Made by a program: the position numbers and the translations under genes | Shown here: positions 33,713-46,117 of the stretch, piece by piece | Layout: every line of letters begins with the position of its first letter | How positions within the stretch are numbered: position 1 is the first letter of the stretch | The notes under the pieces: generated by a model | The model's input: only the letters and a program-made list of their open reading frames with translations | Told to the model about the DNA's origin: nothing | Database searches by the model: none | From: Prostheceraeus crozeri | Lineage: Eukaryota; Platyhelminthes; Polycladida; Euryleptidae | Length of the DNA: 64,000 nt | Direction of reading: 5' to 3' | NCBI GenBank assembly: GCA_907163375.1 | Contig: CAJQUW010008675.1 | Coordinates: 1-64,000 of the forward strand

Positions 33713-35760
33713 TCAGGAGGATGTTATAAAGCTTCCATGTTTGGTAAGGTAATGCAGCCCACCGTCATCAATGAGGCTTTTGTAAGGGGTGTCATCCATC
33801 CAGTCTTCATCAAAATTCGTAAGGGATACAATTTTTAATTGGAATTGATTCCTTATCCTTCTCCGTAAGAAGACTGTGAAAGATAAGCCCAAAGGATCAT
33901 CAACAGATAAAAGGTCATCCATGGTACTCCAGTGGGTCGACGCAATGAAGCGTGTAAGAACGAAGATTCGAATTCGGAAGTTCATACCCGCATGGTGCGT
34001 GATAACCCGATAATGGAAGTACTTTGCATTCGGTGAGCCGTTATGAGGTGTGGTCAGAGTTACCCCAGTGGGAGCGGCGTATGTCCACGTGGCTTTGAGA
34101 CGAATACATGGGATAGCGCGACAGAAATCAGTATGTATGCCAGATCCTGCTTTCCGCGAGGTGCTGACACTCTAGATCAGGTTGAGAGAGAGCCCTGCAC
34201 AGGTTCCAACGTTAAGTGAGGTTCATATCACCAACTATCAGTACATTATATTCGGGATTATTCGTGAGAAAATGAGTCAACAGTGTCAGTGATTCTCTTC
34301 TCAATTTCGGCCAACTGTGGACACGGAAATGAGGGGGCACTACATGCAGATAACTAGAAGCTTGAATGTAGCGACCGTCGATGACAGTGTATTCAAGTCT
34401 AATGTTTTCCAGAGCGGAGTGATACCTGCGTATTTTATACTTGAATTTACAAATACTTATCAGTACCACCAACTTTTTCCCGAATCAGGCGATCGCTGCG
34501 AACACAGAAGAGTTCCGGTATGTAACCAGGTTGAGTCTATAGAGCACTTAGCCAAGTTTCGGTTACACAAATAGGCTGGATCAGTGACGTTCGGCAAACA
34601 GTCTATGATCGTCAATTTTGTGAAAGAGTGAACGTGCTTTATGAAGTGAGTGAGGGAAGTCGATCGAACGGCGTTAAAAACGAGTCTAGTGAAAATTCTG
34701 CCCTCGGTCTAAAATTTGGGACTGTAATGGACCTTTCCATTTCGAATTGTTACAGTTTTTCCCCCTCTCGCGTCTTCTTAACTCATGTCGGTGCAATTCC
34801 CACCTCCGTGGTCTAACGCTCCAGCTTTGTTTCTATCAGGATTGATGTAAACCTTCCTGAATTCCGCTTTGTGTGACTCTCTTAGTTTTCTTGAATTTTC
34901 AGTATCAGAGTTCCTGTTTTCCAGCTCCTGTACCATTTTGAAGCGGAGAAGTCGGGAGACGAGCCTGTCAGGGAATGGTTTCCAATGCTGCTTAGTTTTG
35001 TTACGGGTACAAATTCGCAGTCCATCTCTTTCAGACTGATCGTATAGAATCGCCTGTCATCTGCTTTCCTTACATCTATTTTCCCTTCTGGCTGGTTCTG
35101 GGTTTACTCTCACAGAAGGACAAAGTACTTTCGCCGACGGGTTCTTGATGAACTCGTCCGAAAATGCTATCTCGCTGAGTATACCTTGAAATCATCTCGC
35201 TGTGCTGCAGTATTACGGTAATCTTCCTGTAACCTGGTGTAGTTTATTGGAAAGATTTTTATTTCATTAAGAAGTGTTGTTAATAGCATTTCCACCTTGT
35301 TGTGAACAAGCAGAGCTATGTCAGCAGCATTTGTTGGTGATCTCGAAAACACTGTCCTTTGCTTATTTGTTATTTGCGTTTGATGACATTCTTCGTACTC
35401 ATCGAACTCAATGTTGATTTAGACATATCGAACTGATAATCCTCTTGACAAAGCTACCCAAACCAGTTGACAAAGTTTTAACACAATTTTGATGACGTAC
35501 TTTGGCGTCACAAATAAGTGAGTGGCGATCGCTATTTCAAAATCCGGCGGCCAGAGGGTTTTCTTCACACGAGCGTCGATAACAGACTGATTGAACAACA
35601 TTTTGACAGGCCAACCGTCAACATTCAATGAGGCAACACGCAAGGTGTCGAGCACAGATAACGGAGACAAAGTATACGACGAGATAGCTATGATCAAGAG
35701 ACAACTGAGCGGAGCCAAAAATAGAATTTTAGCTTTGTAGAGGCGATAAGAGACACAAGT
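33713..35760 (-). pseudogene. LINE endonuclease and linker
   Basis: The likely start of the APE-type endonuclease is LRVASLNVDGWPVKM (about 35660), followed by a THLF segment like the ETH metal-binding motif, and AADIALLVHNKVEMLL (about 35310). ENIRLEYTVIDGRYIQASSY and NVLIVGDMNLT (about 34215-34420) match the end of the domain, where GD.N holds the catalytic aspartate and asparagine. The linker to the reverse transcriptase includes STMDDLLSVDDPLGLS (about 33900). With the neighbouring RT this makes one LINE of about 3.7 kb on the minus strand, broken in many places. Confidence 0.7.
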
Positions 35761-36019
35761 GGAAAGCCAACGACGTTGCACTGCCACAGATCACCATCAC
35801 TAAATCCAAAGTGAGCAAATCTCAGCAAACACAAAAAATCCAAAAAAGCGACGATCCCAGGCAGTCCAACCCATGGAGTCCGAGACACAGACCGGCTAAC
35901 GACGACAAAACACGAACGACCCAATACAAATGTCAAACCCAGCGACGACCAACAAGCCCACCGCACGAAAGCGAAGAACAAAGACCAAGACCGAGACAGT
36001 CATATATGTAGTCCCGGTT

Positions 36020-38990
36020 TCCTCGAGCTCTTAACCCATGTAGTTTATTTGTTCGACCGTCTACACACAGTTGGTAAACAGGCACTTTGTTTGTGTTTTA
36101 CTACTACCCATAAAAATAATAATTAGCATAACATTATTTCTGAAACAATCAGTCAACCATTTTCATTTTCAAAATCAAGACATCCGACAATTCAACAAAA
36201 GACAGGCGAAGCAATATTTCAAGGATCCGCAGGATTCTACCGCACAGTTGCTCGCCATTCTGCTACATGTCAATTCAAATGGAAACGTGTGAGAAGTGGA
36301 TTACAGTTGATTGAGGAGCTTCAAGCTCATCCAGGCCTGGCAACAGCTTCGGTACAACTTGATCACTGTTTTCAATAGTTTTGAATAGTCCAACTTGTAA
36401 TATTCTCGCACTAGATTGTGCTTCAGAAATTTCCGTGCCAGCACCGCACTGGGTGTAATCCATTGACCCTATACACATTGCATGCACGTAGACTGCAATG
36501 TGACACTAATGACTTTGAAGCTTTATTCATTCAATATGCACTCAGATAGATGCAGATACCACTCTATATCTGTCATTTCGGCGTAAAGGGTCTTAAACCA
36601 AACTCAGTAAAGCTTCGATGTGCACTATTATGCAGGGGGTTTCATGTGCACTTAAAAATGTTTACATGTATAAAATACTTGGTTTGTAGGATCTCTAATC
36701 CATACTTGCTTCTGAATATGCCAACTAAAAATAGCATATAAGCTAGATAAAAGTATTATAGTTCAAATTTGTAGGATCAAAATGGCCAAATGCTACCATG
36801 TCTGTTCTGAGAAATCGTCATGCTGAATTCAGTCAGCTCAGGACAGTATCCGTGGGTGTATATGCTAGTTTATATCCACGTATATATCCACGTGAACAAG
36901 CCTATTCATAGTAAGAAGTGAGACCTAGAAGAGAGAATTTCGATTGCCGAAATCTTCATGTTTTATTAATTCAAAATGTCCAGAGAGATGTTCGTTTATA
37001 ACACTGATAGTAATGGAAGTAATTCAACGGTCCTAAATTAGAGTTGGTTGCATTGCTAGTATTCATGTAGTCTAAGCTTGCTATTCGTAGTTTTGCATGG
37101 ACATATTTATTTACAAACTGTTGTGCGGATAGCCTATAGTTGTAAAATCCACAAAATCACAAATTTAGTTTTATTAAGTTTATGAGTATGAAGTTGCAGA
37201 ATAGTTTCGATTTTTTTACTGTGGATTCGCTGCGGAAACAGTGCAGACGCGAATCAGAAATTCAAAATTGCTGCGGATGCGGTTGATTGATTTAGGATTT
37301 AGCGGATGCTGACACGGATGTGGAACTTAAATTAAGATTGAGTCAAAAACAAAGCGCTCATCGAGGACCGTTAAGCCCATGAGGTCCACTGAAGCCGCAC
37401 CCCGTTGTCAGGCGGAATACAAAGTCCCTTTACGGAATGTTTCATTTCTAGTTCAAAATCATTTTGTTTATGTCGATGATGGTACATGAGGCGTGAAATT
37501 CACTCATTTCGTCATGCTCGAGCATGTGCTCCGTGTCAGAAGACCGCAAAATTCTTGATTGTTTGGCTTTCGTACATGATCGCGCGTGAATGCAAATCAC
37601 AAAGTGCCGTTTAAGTACTAAGTGCAGAAAGTAAGTGTACAAAGTGGCAGGAGCTCCTGCCAAACCTCGACAATGCGATTCGGCTCGCGAAAGCTCGGAA
37701 TTGAAAATTTCTTTGAGCAAATAGACTGTACATATTTTTAGCAGCTAATCTTTTCTTGGGTAGACGACACAAACGGAAGTGAGATTCACTATGAAATTCT
37801 TCATTTGGTAAAGTTGAGCAAAATATTCATTTTTGAGCTTTCATAATCTTTGCGTGTCTATGTATGCTCAATTTGGTTCAATTTTCATAATTTTCGTCTC
37901 TTTTTATGCAAGGTATGCATGACTTTCAAAGTTACCAGTTGCATGCGAAAGTTATTTTCAATAATTCACTTTTACTCGTACTTCGGGATAACAACCTATG
38001 AATCCCACCGAAGTCAGCGAATTTCATCTAGATAAACAAGAGGATTGTGAACTCTATAAAATAAACAAAAGTGATTACATTAGAGAAGCCGGACGTCAGA
38101 ATTTATCGGTTGCAATGCGCAACAATCGCATGCCTATAATCCATTGGATCATATCCGCACCTAAAGAGCTGCCGCACTTTGACTCAATGTCAAGGTCTTT
38201 CAGGAACGAATGCCAGAAAAACGCTATAACATTGTGCGGAAAGTGTTTCAAAGCCACATATGGTGACTAAATTCATGGAGCCATGAACCATTGTGCATGC
38301 ACACACAGACAAGATTACATTTTACAGATAAAAGGTAGGCCTACTGAAGAGAAAATTACTAATATAGGTGCATGTGCGCAATGCTTGGTATTGACATCAG
38401 CGTACTTTAAAACTGTTTGTACACTGCTATCAGACCTTTTTTATGCATCAATCACACGCTTTGAATAAAACTTCAAGTCAAAATTACAAATTGCATGGTC
38501 TAGTGTTCTTATTTGAATTTGATTTACATATCGCCTAAGCATGTAGCTGAATAATCCATCACATCAGTTGAAATGAATAATGCATGTGTAAAATTAAATT
38601 GAAATGCACTGTAGGATTCACGTACTAGAACAAATTGTTCGTGCTGCAGTTCAGAACTTCAATTTTGCTTTTTATATAACAACTAAAAATTTGCTACTTT
38701 TTTTAAGAGTGGTAGGACGTGATGGCACGTAATATTGACCCCTACATTATTCATTCCACATGTGAAAATCCTCATGCTTTGTTATGGTTGAAGCTATATC
38801 TATTGATATAATTCAAAATATGCAATGAAATCACAGTTGCGTTTCAATGGTTAATTAAAGTCAACTTTCTCAATTCTTCGATATCGACTTAAAATTAGGA
38901 TTTGCGAAGGGGTTTAAAGTTTGAAAAAGGTCAGGTCAACGAGGGTCAAACTGAAAGAACAAAAAATTGCCATTTGATACTTTTTGATGA
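36020..38990. other. No gene recognised; GCGGATGC patch
   Basis: At 37205-37325 the words GCGGATGC, CTGCGGA and GCGGATG recur, suggesting the edge of a decayed element. Around 36850-36895 TATATCCACGTATATATCCA forms short self-complementary runs. An unidentified frame lies at 37998-38270 and is listed separately. Confidence 0.4.
37998..38270 (+). other. Unidentified 90-codon open frame
   Basis: It begins MNPTEVSEFHLDKQEDCELY and contains PIIHWIISAPKELPHF with a CGKCFK patch near the end. Composition is protein-like, but I know no family for it. It lies 0.8 kb upstream of the DUF4781 gene and on the same strand. No convincing donor links the two, so it is listed only as a candidate. Confidence 0.2.
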
Positions 38991-39047
38991 AACATGAGAA
39001 ATATTTTAATTTTTCAAGTTACGATTTTCATTGTAGAATATTCAAGA

Positions 39048-39666
39048 ATGAGCAGAATGAACAACCGATCTTGGAGAAATGAGGCTAGAGAGATATTGAA
39101 AACTTATTACATTGGATTCGAAGGTGTATCGTGGCATAAGTTCAACCGATCAACAGATCTGAAATTGCTCAGAGCAAAATTGGCATTTGCACTTTATGGT
39201 CCACCTACTGCAGAGTGTGAAGAAATTGAGGATGCGTATGATGAAAATCAACGGAAATGGGCGCAAGGAATAATGGAAAAAATTTTGAAAGTCCATGACA
39301 AATCCAGAATCTCCGATCTTCATGTTGCGTTCATATTCATCGCAGCTTCTAAAGATAACAAAGTTTTCCCAATTCCTGTATTTTTGGTGTATATCGGTAA
39401 CGACGCGGTTGGACACGACAAGCGGAAATTTGTTGATACAGAAGGTCGTGTTTACACAGATTGGAATGATTGGAAAGACAACAACACATTGCCAGAAATG
39501 GAATACGCATACCCAAAACATGGATTCTTCACTTGCAGTGGCAACCTATCATATGAGTTTGATACCAACAAGTACCCCGACATCGAATTCGGAAAGTCCC
39601 CGGCTTCTAAAAATAGCAAAAAGATTCTAAAAGGACTGGATATTACAGCAGCAGTCGTTTGTGCAG
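39048..39666 (+). CDS. DUF4781 protein, exon with N-terminal half
   Basis: This is the first recognised exon of a host gene of the DUF4781 family, known from nematodes and arthropods among other animals and without a known biochemical function. I start at the ATG at 39048 (MSRMNNRSWRNEAREIL). It follows an acceptor-like TTTTCATTGTAG at 39025-39036, so the upstream ATG at 38994 lies in probable intron and a 5' untranslated exon may exist further left. Family landmarks are LLRAKLAFALYGPP, VFLVYIGNDAVGH, the DTEGRVYTDWNDWKDNN block, EYAYPKHGFFTCSGN, EFGKSPA and LDITAAVV. The exon ends at the donor GCAG/GTGAGC after one base of a codon (phase 1). No stops interrupt it. The predicted protein has no obvious signal peptide, and a hydrophobic region starts at the exon's end. 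Confidence 0.88.
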
Positions 39667-41970
39667 GTGAGCTGAATTATTATCAATAAAATAGTATTGA
39701 TAATACTTTTATAATAGTATACTGAATTTGCGTTCGACAGGGCAATAATTAGCATTGTCACTTGAAAGCTTGCTAGTCCATGCTAAACAATGTTTCAGAT
39801 GATATGACGCAAAACTTGTACCAAGTTATTGAAATGAATACAAAATATCCGAGTAGCACAATTTTCGAAGGACAAAATTTGGCAGCAATACAAGCCACTT
39901 TTTGATTTTCTACACAGATTTACTCAACGGTTGACAACACTCTACATTTGGGGAGCATTTATGAGATCAGACTAAAATAACATTGCAGTAATGCATATAA
40001 TTTCAAATCAAACATAGACATTTCCACTCTCTTTGGGAGTTGTGTATCCCGAGTTCTATATCATATTATGCATAGACACCGCCGGATATTCGTTGAATGA
40101 CTTATAGCTAACTGTGTCGTAGATACATGTACATGACATCTGAAAACGTCAGCCAATGATTGAACTGGGAGGATAACCAATGATATTGCAGCTAGCCGTT
40201 TTTTTAATGCAATGATATTTCAGCTAAGTGACCTTAGACGACTCTTCCACGGGGATCTCATTCAATGTGATATTTAACCACTTTTCAAAGAACGTTTTCT
40301 CCTAAAGGACTTCGAATATTACATTCATATTCTGTCTGATAACAACTGAAATTCCGAACATCACACTACTGCTAATATCTCATTTTTGACAAAAATGTAC
40401 TTAGCCGGTTCTTGCACGAGGGCCTTCAATTCCACTGCATGGCATAGTTCATGTAACACGTTGTAAAGAGATGCAATGAATGCTATGTTTCAATGGAAAC
40501 ACCTAGCCGACATCTGACAGTGGATCGTGCGGTGAGACCCTGTGAGGAGAGCTCTTGCCAAAGGTCTCCGAAAACGCAGTCCTGCAGCATGTAGTCGGCG
40601 ACGAACCGCGCGACTTGAAACTGAGATGCCCCACGACCTGAGTAATTGGGAGGAAGACATAGTACGGATTCCGCCTCGAAAACCGAACTAAATGTCGGTC
40701 TGCTCTCGTGGTTGATCGTGAAGGTCATCCAGAGCCTTGTTTTCTCTCAACATTACCTAAAAGGCGAAATATATTAGTCCATCGGTATAATGTACGGAGG
40801 GGGACGCCCAGCCTTTCAGAAGTTTGTTACAGAGGCATCCAGTTTCTACCATACCCTTGACTCGGTATTAAATCGAGGAAGACCAATGAGGCATATCTGC
40901 ATTGTAGACTCGATAAGAACAATGAACAAATGCAGTCAACAGCATCACCCTATTTGATAATTTAGAATGAATCATTGTATATCGCCGCGTGTGATCGATT
41001 CAAGTCAGCGATTATCACAGTAATGGACTGAATAGTGATCTCATAGGAAGACAATGCATAGTGTATTCATATGTCTAATTATTATCTAACGCTGAGTATG
41101 ATGGTACGGTGTTGTGTAAATTCATTTTTATAGCGATTTCTTAGCATGAGAATCGCTTTGAATTTTTTTTGGCCAACAGTATGTTAGAATGTGCTAGAAT
41201 GTATTAGAAGATAGGTGTACGTAAATGGGTTTTTGATATAGATGCTTGAATTTCCATGCATATTCACAAGAGAAAGAAAGAAAGAAAGGATTTATTCACG
41301 GCATGATGCATGCATGTGACAAAAAGGCTGAGAGTGATGGCAAAAAGGCTCATTGATGAAAACATGAAAATTGCGGTCCCAACTTACACACATTTTTATG
41401 AATTTGTACCCTAAAGGTACCTAAGAATTTCACCTACAAAGTAAGGATGTTTTAACGCATTTTTGATCGCTCGGCTTGAGCACCTACGCGTTTCTACAAG
41501 ACGGTTGTTGTGAACAGTAGTCGTTTATCGATGGTAAAACTCGCAGACTCGTGACTTAACTTCAATTTACATCTGCAGATAGCTACACGTGCTTTTGAAC
41601 TAGTGGTTAAGAAATCAAGCCACTTGGAAATGACATAGCACAGTAAGCATAACTGGTACTAGTTGGAGACATGTAGAAGGTAATTGCAGTAAATGAGATA
41701 AAGCTGCAATGCTTCATTTTGATTGGCTGTTACGATCTGTATGTGCGATTTCATTGTGTACACGCGCTTTCGTATTTCGAAAAGCCTTATGACCTTCAAG
41801 TGGAAGCAGGTAGATTTTTGAAATGTTGATGAGGGATTTCTCTCTATAAGATGAACCCACCCTTGAAACTAACTATCGCACTTTGTGGCGAGTTGAAGTG
41901 TAATTCGCTGTAGATTGCCTGGACTACATGTCTATCAAATAAAATCGGTCATTTCAACGTGTTGTTGCAG
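39667..41970 (+). other. Intron 1 of the DUF4781 gene
   Basis: A 2.3-kb intron, GTGAGC to TTGTTGCAG. A (GAAA)n run at about 41273-41292 is the only clear repeat. The minus-strand frame at 40483-40728 has no recognised motif. Confidence 0.7.
41273..41292 (+). repeat. (GAAA)n microsatellite
   Basis: About five GAAA units followed by GGATTTATTCACGG. It lies in intron 1 of the DUF4781 gene. It may mark the 3' tail of a small retroposon, but no body is recognised. Confidence 0.6.
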
Positions 41971-42076
41971 GATCAGTTGCAGTCGGAGTCGCCAGCTTGT
42001 TTACACCATTGGCACCTGTGGTTGTCATTGGATCAGCTATTGCAGGTACCGGTGGTGCGTTGTACGACACAGGAAG
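41971..42076 (+). CDS. DUF4781 protein, hydrophobic middle exon
   Basis: A 106-bp exon between acceptor GTTGTTGCAG and donor GGAAG/GTGAGA. Joined in phase to the first exon it reads GSVAVGVASLFTPLAPVVVI then GSAIAGTGGALYDTGR. The run of small and hydrophobic residues ending in a Y..GR motif is conserved in DUF4781 proteins and could be a membrane-associating segment. It ends two bases into a codon, which the next exon's first base completes to AGG. Three exons agreeing in phase and in family order make the splice model strong. Confidence 0.88.
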
Positions 42077-42434
42077 GTGAGAACTGAAGAATACCAATGC
42101 GTGATGTCCGTTGTTCTTTACGTCCTCATTGCATCACAGCTAAGTATATTCGGGTGATCGTTTCATGACAGTTCTATAGTGCCTTTCAAACTCCTTTCCA
42201 ATAAAGGACCCAGTTCTACGTGAAAATCTATAAAGTTACTTCGAGTACCATGGCAAAGGATGGCCTAAGTGGATTGGCTCATGTATATAAACTAGTTATG
42301 ACATAGAGCAGGACTTTCACTACCGTAGGTGATGGGAGCACTCAGCTTGCAAAAGAAAATGTGAATTGTGCAATTTGAGGGAAAAAATTATTTCAGCAGC
42401 TGAAATAATGTCTCTTGTAATAAATAGGCTAATG

Positions 42435-42935
42435 TCTCTTCTTAATTCTCGCATACGAATTAACAATACCATATAAAGTCCCAGAGTTACTCGTTATAGC
42501 TATCAATGCATAATAAGTTGCAAATTCTTCCTTAAGAGTTAATGTACTAGGCAATCGTTTAGACATTCTCCCCTTCTTATTCAGGATGAAGTTCATTTTC
42601 GTCTCTGTTGGCATGTGTGACTTAGCAAGTACAATAATAATCTTTGCAGCTTTCTTAAAAAATCAAATTGAAAGTTATTAGATGAATTTACAGTGATGAT
42701 GAGGTCGACAAGGCTCAGAGTTCTATTATCATCACTAGGCCTAGTAATAGGATGCTCAATTTCAAATTTTCTGTCTGGATGTTGAGCATTCAGAGATTGT
42801 CAAGGATCTAGAGCTTGTTCTTCGCCATTCGTTAAGGCTAAGCAATCATGCAGGTATCGCTTGAATAACGGCAGATGTTTAATGTTTTGAAGATCACTAT
42901 TTTCGATATCAATGAAAATTGAGTATCCATTAGGG
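42435..42935 (-). pseudogene. Reverse transcriptase fragment, PLE-like
   Basis: The minus strand reads LFKRYLHDCLALTNGEEQAL, where YLHDC stands at the Y.DD palm motif position. Then come HPDRKFEIEHP, LSLVDLIITVN and QFDFLRK, and PTETKMNFILNKKGRMSKRL. The order (palm, F..E, L.FLD.., K.A, P...K...I.NE..R) follows the thumb of Penelope-like and related reverse transcriptases. The copy is short and decayed. It lies in intron 2 of the DUF4781 gene, opposite to the gene's direction. Confidence 0.6.
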
Positions 42936-43237
42936 GAGTTAGGCTTTTGACTCGTTGGCAAATGCTACCCTAACAATTAAAAAAATGTGCATTGAAGATG
43001 ATTCAAAGTGATATTCTCGTATGTTGTTCAGCGACAAACCTTTAACATGAAGAATATTATTGTCTTCAAGTTTGGTAATCACCACTTGTATATAGTGTCG
43101 CAGGTCAGCATCGAAGTGGACATTGATGCGATGCCACAACTGCAAAGATAAGGTTTTCAACTATAATCACAAGCTTTATCGAATTCAAGGTAATTTGGAA
43201 ATTTTTGAGCCTAGCACGTTGTGTCATGAAAGATTTT

Positions 43238-43705
43238 TGAAAATTCCCATTTTCTTTTTCTCGACGGTTTCTGATGTATTTTTGTATGAAAAGTTCGAAA
43301 ATCATAGTTCAAAAATCACGCGACTAACTCTTTTCGAGAAAATTACACAAATTCAAAATGGCGGATGGAAGATCTGGAACTGCATTCTGGGGCTGTATTA
43401 AAGAAATTCCCATTTATTTTGCTAACAGTTTCCTATGTATTTTGACCGCTCTTTTCAAACATAGTTGCTAGAAAATCATGCGATTGGTCCTCTTCAAGAA
43501 AATGACTGAAATTCAAAATGGCGGACATGAAACCGAAACTGCAGTCCTAGGGCTAGATTTAAAAAGTCTCAATTATTTCTTCAACAGTTTTCAGTGCAGT
43601 TTGACATGCTCTTTTCAGTTATCACTGCTGGAATATCATGCAACTTTTCGAGAAATAAGAAAAATTCAAAATGCCGGGCAGAAAACAGAAACAGCAGTCT
43701 GGGGC
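43238..43705 (+). repeat. Three tandem ~150-bp AAAATGGCGG monomers
   Basis: Three successive units each contain a GAAATTCCCATTT-like start, a GAAAATCATGCGA-like middle, then TTCAAAATGGCGGA (degraded to AAAATGCCGGG in the third) and a GAAACTGCAGTC.GGGGCT end. The same layout occurs in the terminal repeats of the elements at 55.3-58.3 kb and, more loosely, at 51.5-60.3 kb. Overlapping open frames are by-products. It lies in intron 2 of the DUF4781 gene. Confidence 0.7.
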
Positions 43706-43908
43706 TCGGCTTATATGTATCATGCATGAAAGGGTCTGATCGATCTGATGCAGGCCACTGATTCACAAATTTTGGTTCCATCCACTTCTAAAACATGTCT
43801 ATTGCATTTAACACTGGAAAGACCAATAGCAGCCGCTGGGAAGAATTTTCTGGAATTTCAGATGTTAAAGTGAAAGCGAATCTATTCCAGCTAAACTTTT
43901 ATATGCCT

Positions 43909-44560
43909 CATCAGATATTAGTCCGGCAGCTAGAACGAGTTTCTGCAGGGAACGTGGCCGAAAGTGAGACTTTCACAGAATGATGTACACCCTATGCCTA
44001 CTACGAATCGGCACGTCTGCCGAGCTCTAGTGAGTTCCTCTTCTTGTCAGACACGATCAAAGAAAAACACATGTATATCCACAGGGAGGCAGATTGTGGT
44101 TTTTCGGCTAAAATGAAATTTTGCATGTTTTCTCTAATAAGTACTAAGGCCAGAGTCATAATTTTTGACATGGAATGTATTCAGGTCATTTCCTTTCATT
44201 TTCATGCCCCCCTGTTTATATAGCGAAACGCATTTAGTTTTGGTGAGCCTCTTAATTAATGTCGCCAAACACAAGCATTTTGAGCTACTTTATCCACATT
44301 CAACCACATTCCAACATATATGGTCGATTAGATGCATGATCAAAGCACATGATAGACATGTAGGTATAAAGTACATCATAGGATATGACCTGAAGACAAT
44401 CTATGCCAAAAGTTATGACTGTGGGCTTTGCACTTTTCGTATATAGGTCATCACACAAAAAATTGCGTTTTTTATATGGTTCATTTAATTGGATTCTATG
44501 ATATTATTCTTTATCATTTTATTCTTTTGTAAAAAAGTTTGTGTCATATCTGTAAACCGT
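43909..44560 (+). repeat. Inverted duplicate of piggyBac 2 3' flank, left part
   Basis: AACGAGTTTCTGCAGGGAAC, CTACTACGAATCGGCACGTC and TCACACAAAAAATTGCG recur inverted at 45770-46113. About 300 bp (roughly 44145-44440) are present here and missing from the right part. The two parts are highly similar, so the duplication is younger than the transposase decay, or the two copies inserted in opposite orientation. Confidence 0.75.
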
Positions 44561-44579
44561 TCATTGTCTCTACTATATT

Positions 44580-44951
44580 GCATGGATATCTATATAGTAA
44601 GGGGATGAGACACTCTACTCAAAATCAATTTAGCTCCATACCAACTCGGTGTTACTTGAATCAAAGAACTTTGTAAGTTACAATACGGCAACGGCAATAA
44701 TACAGTTAAGATGTTGAACTGCAATAAGCCTAAGTCAAATTCATTTCATTTTGAAGTGAAAACAATTTATCGTGTAGAAGACGACTGCTTCGTATCAGTA
44801 AAGAAATCAGCCATAGCTATAACTTATTGATTTTCCACGAGTCAAAAAATCGACGTTTGAATGTGCACATGGATTTCTTTTTCATTTGCGACTATTCTCA
44901 TCTACGGGTGTTCGGAATCCTTACTATACAGATATCCATGTATATTGTCTC
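44580..44951. repeat. 372-bp MITE
   Basis: CATGGATATCTATATAGTAA at 44580 pairs with its inverse, CCTTACTATACAGATATCCATG, ending at 44951. The interior is A+T-rich and non-coding. Target bases are unclear. It lies just left of the mariner remnant inside piggyBac 2. It might be a deletion derivative of some Tc1-like element, but no autonomous partner is seen. Confidence 0.6.
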
Positions 44952-45102
44952 TGTTTGTTCCATGTTTGTTCCATCATCGCCACTTTTCACATGAATCATA
45001 GATTCTTAAACACAATCATCATTATCTTTAACATGGATTCACTTTGAAATCAATTTTAATTTTGATTCCGAAAACCAGCATTCATTTTGACTGCCGCAAT
45101 GG

Positions 45103-45740
45103 AGATCAGCAGTCGTGACATCAACCTAATCGTCGAGGACTTTAAGAAGAAATAACTTTAGAGGCACAAAAATACACGAGATCATAACAACTGCTTGGGT
45201 AGATAAGCGGTTATCAGTTAGACGTGTACAACAAGTTATGACTGAGTTTGGAGAAGGTCGCATTCAATTTGATAGAATTGATGGAAGTGGGCGTCCAAAG
45301 TCTCAGAAAAGAATCGATCTTACTCAGATGGTTGCTGATGAGGTGACGTGAATAGGAGAATTACGTGCTACGAGCTTGCTGATAAATTGGATACAAATCA
45401 TAGAATGATTTACGACATCTGACAGAAGACCTGCATATGCGATCAATCCAAGATAAGTGGGTGCCACATAATTTATCGAGGCAAACAAAGAGGCTCGTGT
45501 ATCGTGCTGCACTGAGCTTATTGAGAAATTTTACAAGGCGCAGTATCCATCGCAATCTTGTAGTTGCAGACGAGAAATGGTTTTTCTGAAGGCCAGTTGG
45601 TTGTCCTCAAACCAGAAGGTCTTGGTGTTCAGCTGATGGTGAGGTTGATCGAGATCAAATTCCTAAACGTTTAACCGTCGACAGAAAGTTCATGGCAATT
45701 GTTGCTGTGAATTTTGATGGATTATCGTTTTCTACAGTAC
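45103..45740 (+). pseudogene. mariner-like transposase remnant
   Basis: The N terminus resembles a helix-turn-helix start (MEISSRDINLIVEDFKKK), followed in other frames by VRRVQQVMTEFGEGRI and GRPKSQ. The central part reads EDLHMRSIQDKWVPHNLS, then HRNLVVADEKWFF, whose D matches the second catalytic aspartate of mariner transposases (GDE.W). After it comes DRKFMAIVAVNFDGLSF, matching the strand after the loop. Several stops and frame changes are present, and the C-terminal third with the last catalytic residue is missing. Its own terminal repeats were not found. Confidence 0.8.
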
Positions 45741-45769
45741 TGACCCCCATTACCCCCATTTACTGAGCC

Positions 45770-46113
45770 CCCCATTTATGAGTTAACAGAACACAAATTT
45801 TAATAGGTCTCAGTGCCATAATAATGTTTTCAATTGCCATTAAAAAATCAATTATAAAAACGCAGTTTTTTATGTGATGACCAATAATTAGAGAAAACAT
45901 ACAAGATTTCATTTTAGCCAAAAAATTCAATCTCTGTCCCATTGGATTGACATGTGTTATTCTTTGATCCTGTCTGGCAAGAAGAGGAACTCACTAGAAC
46001 TCGGCAGACGTGCCGATTCGTAGTAGGCATAGCGTGTACATCATTCTGTGAAAGTCTCACTATCGGCCTCGTTCCCTGCAGAAACTCGTTCTGGATGCCG
46101 GACTATTTCCTTC
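45770..46113 (-). repeat. Inverted duplicate of piggyBac 2 3' flank, right part
   Basis: This is the 3' flank directly following the transposase C terminus (minus strand) and the partner of 43909-44560. It lacks the roughly 300-bp segment found in the left part and ends in a CCCCCATT-rich run near 45760. Confidence 0.75.
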
Positions 46114-46117
46114 GCTT

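Noticed and set aside
35694-36011. Overlapping frames on both strands near the LINE 5' region
   Set aside because: Low-complexity composition and no motif. Probably LINE 5' sequence.
43238-43705. A CRISPR-like array
   Set aside because: The units are about 150 bp, diverged and without short constant repeats. It is a eukaryotic tandem repeat.
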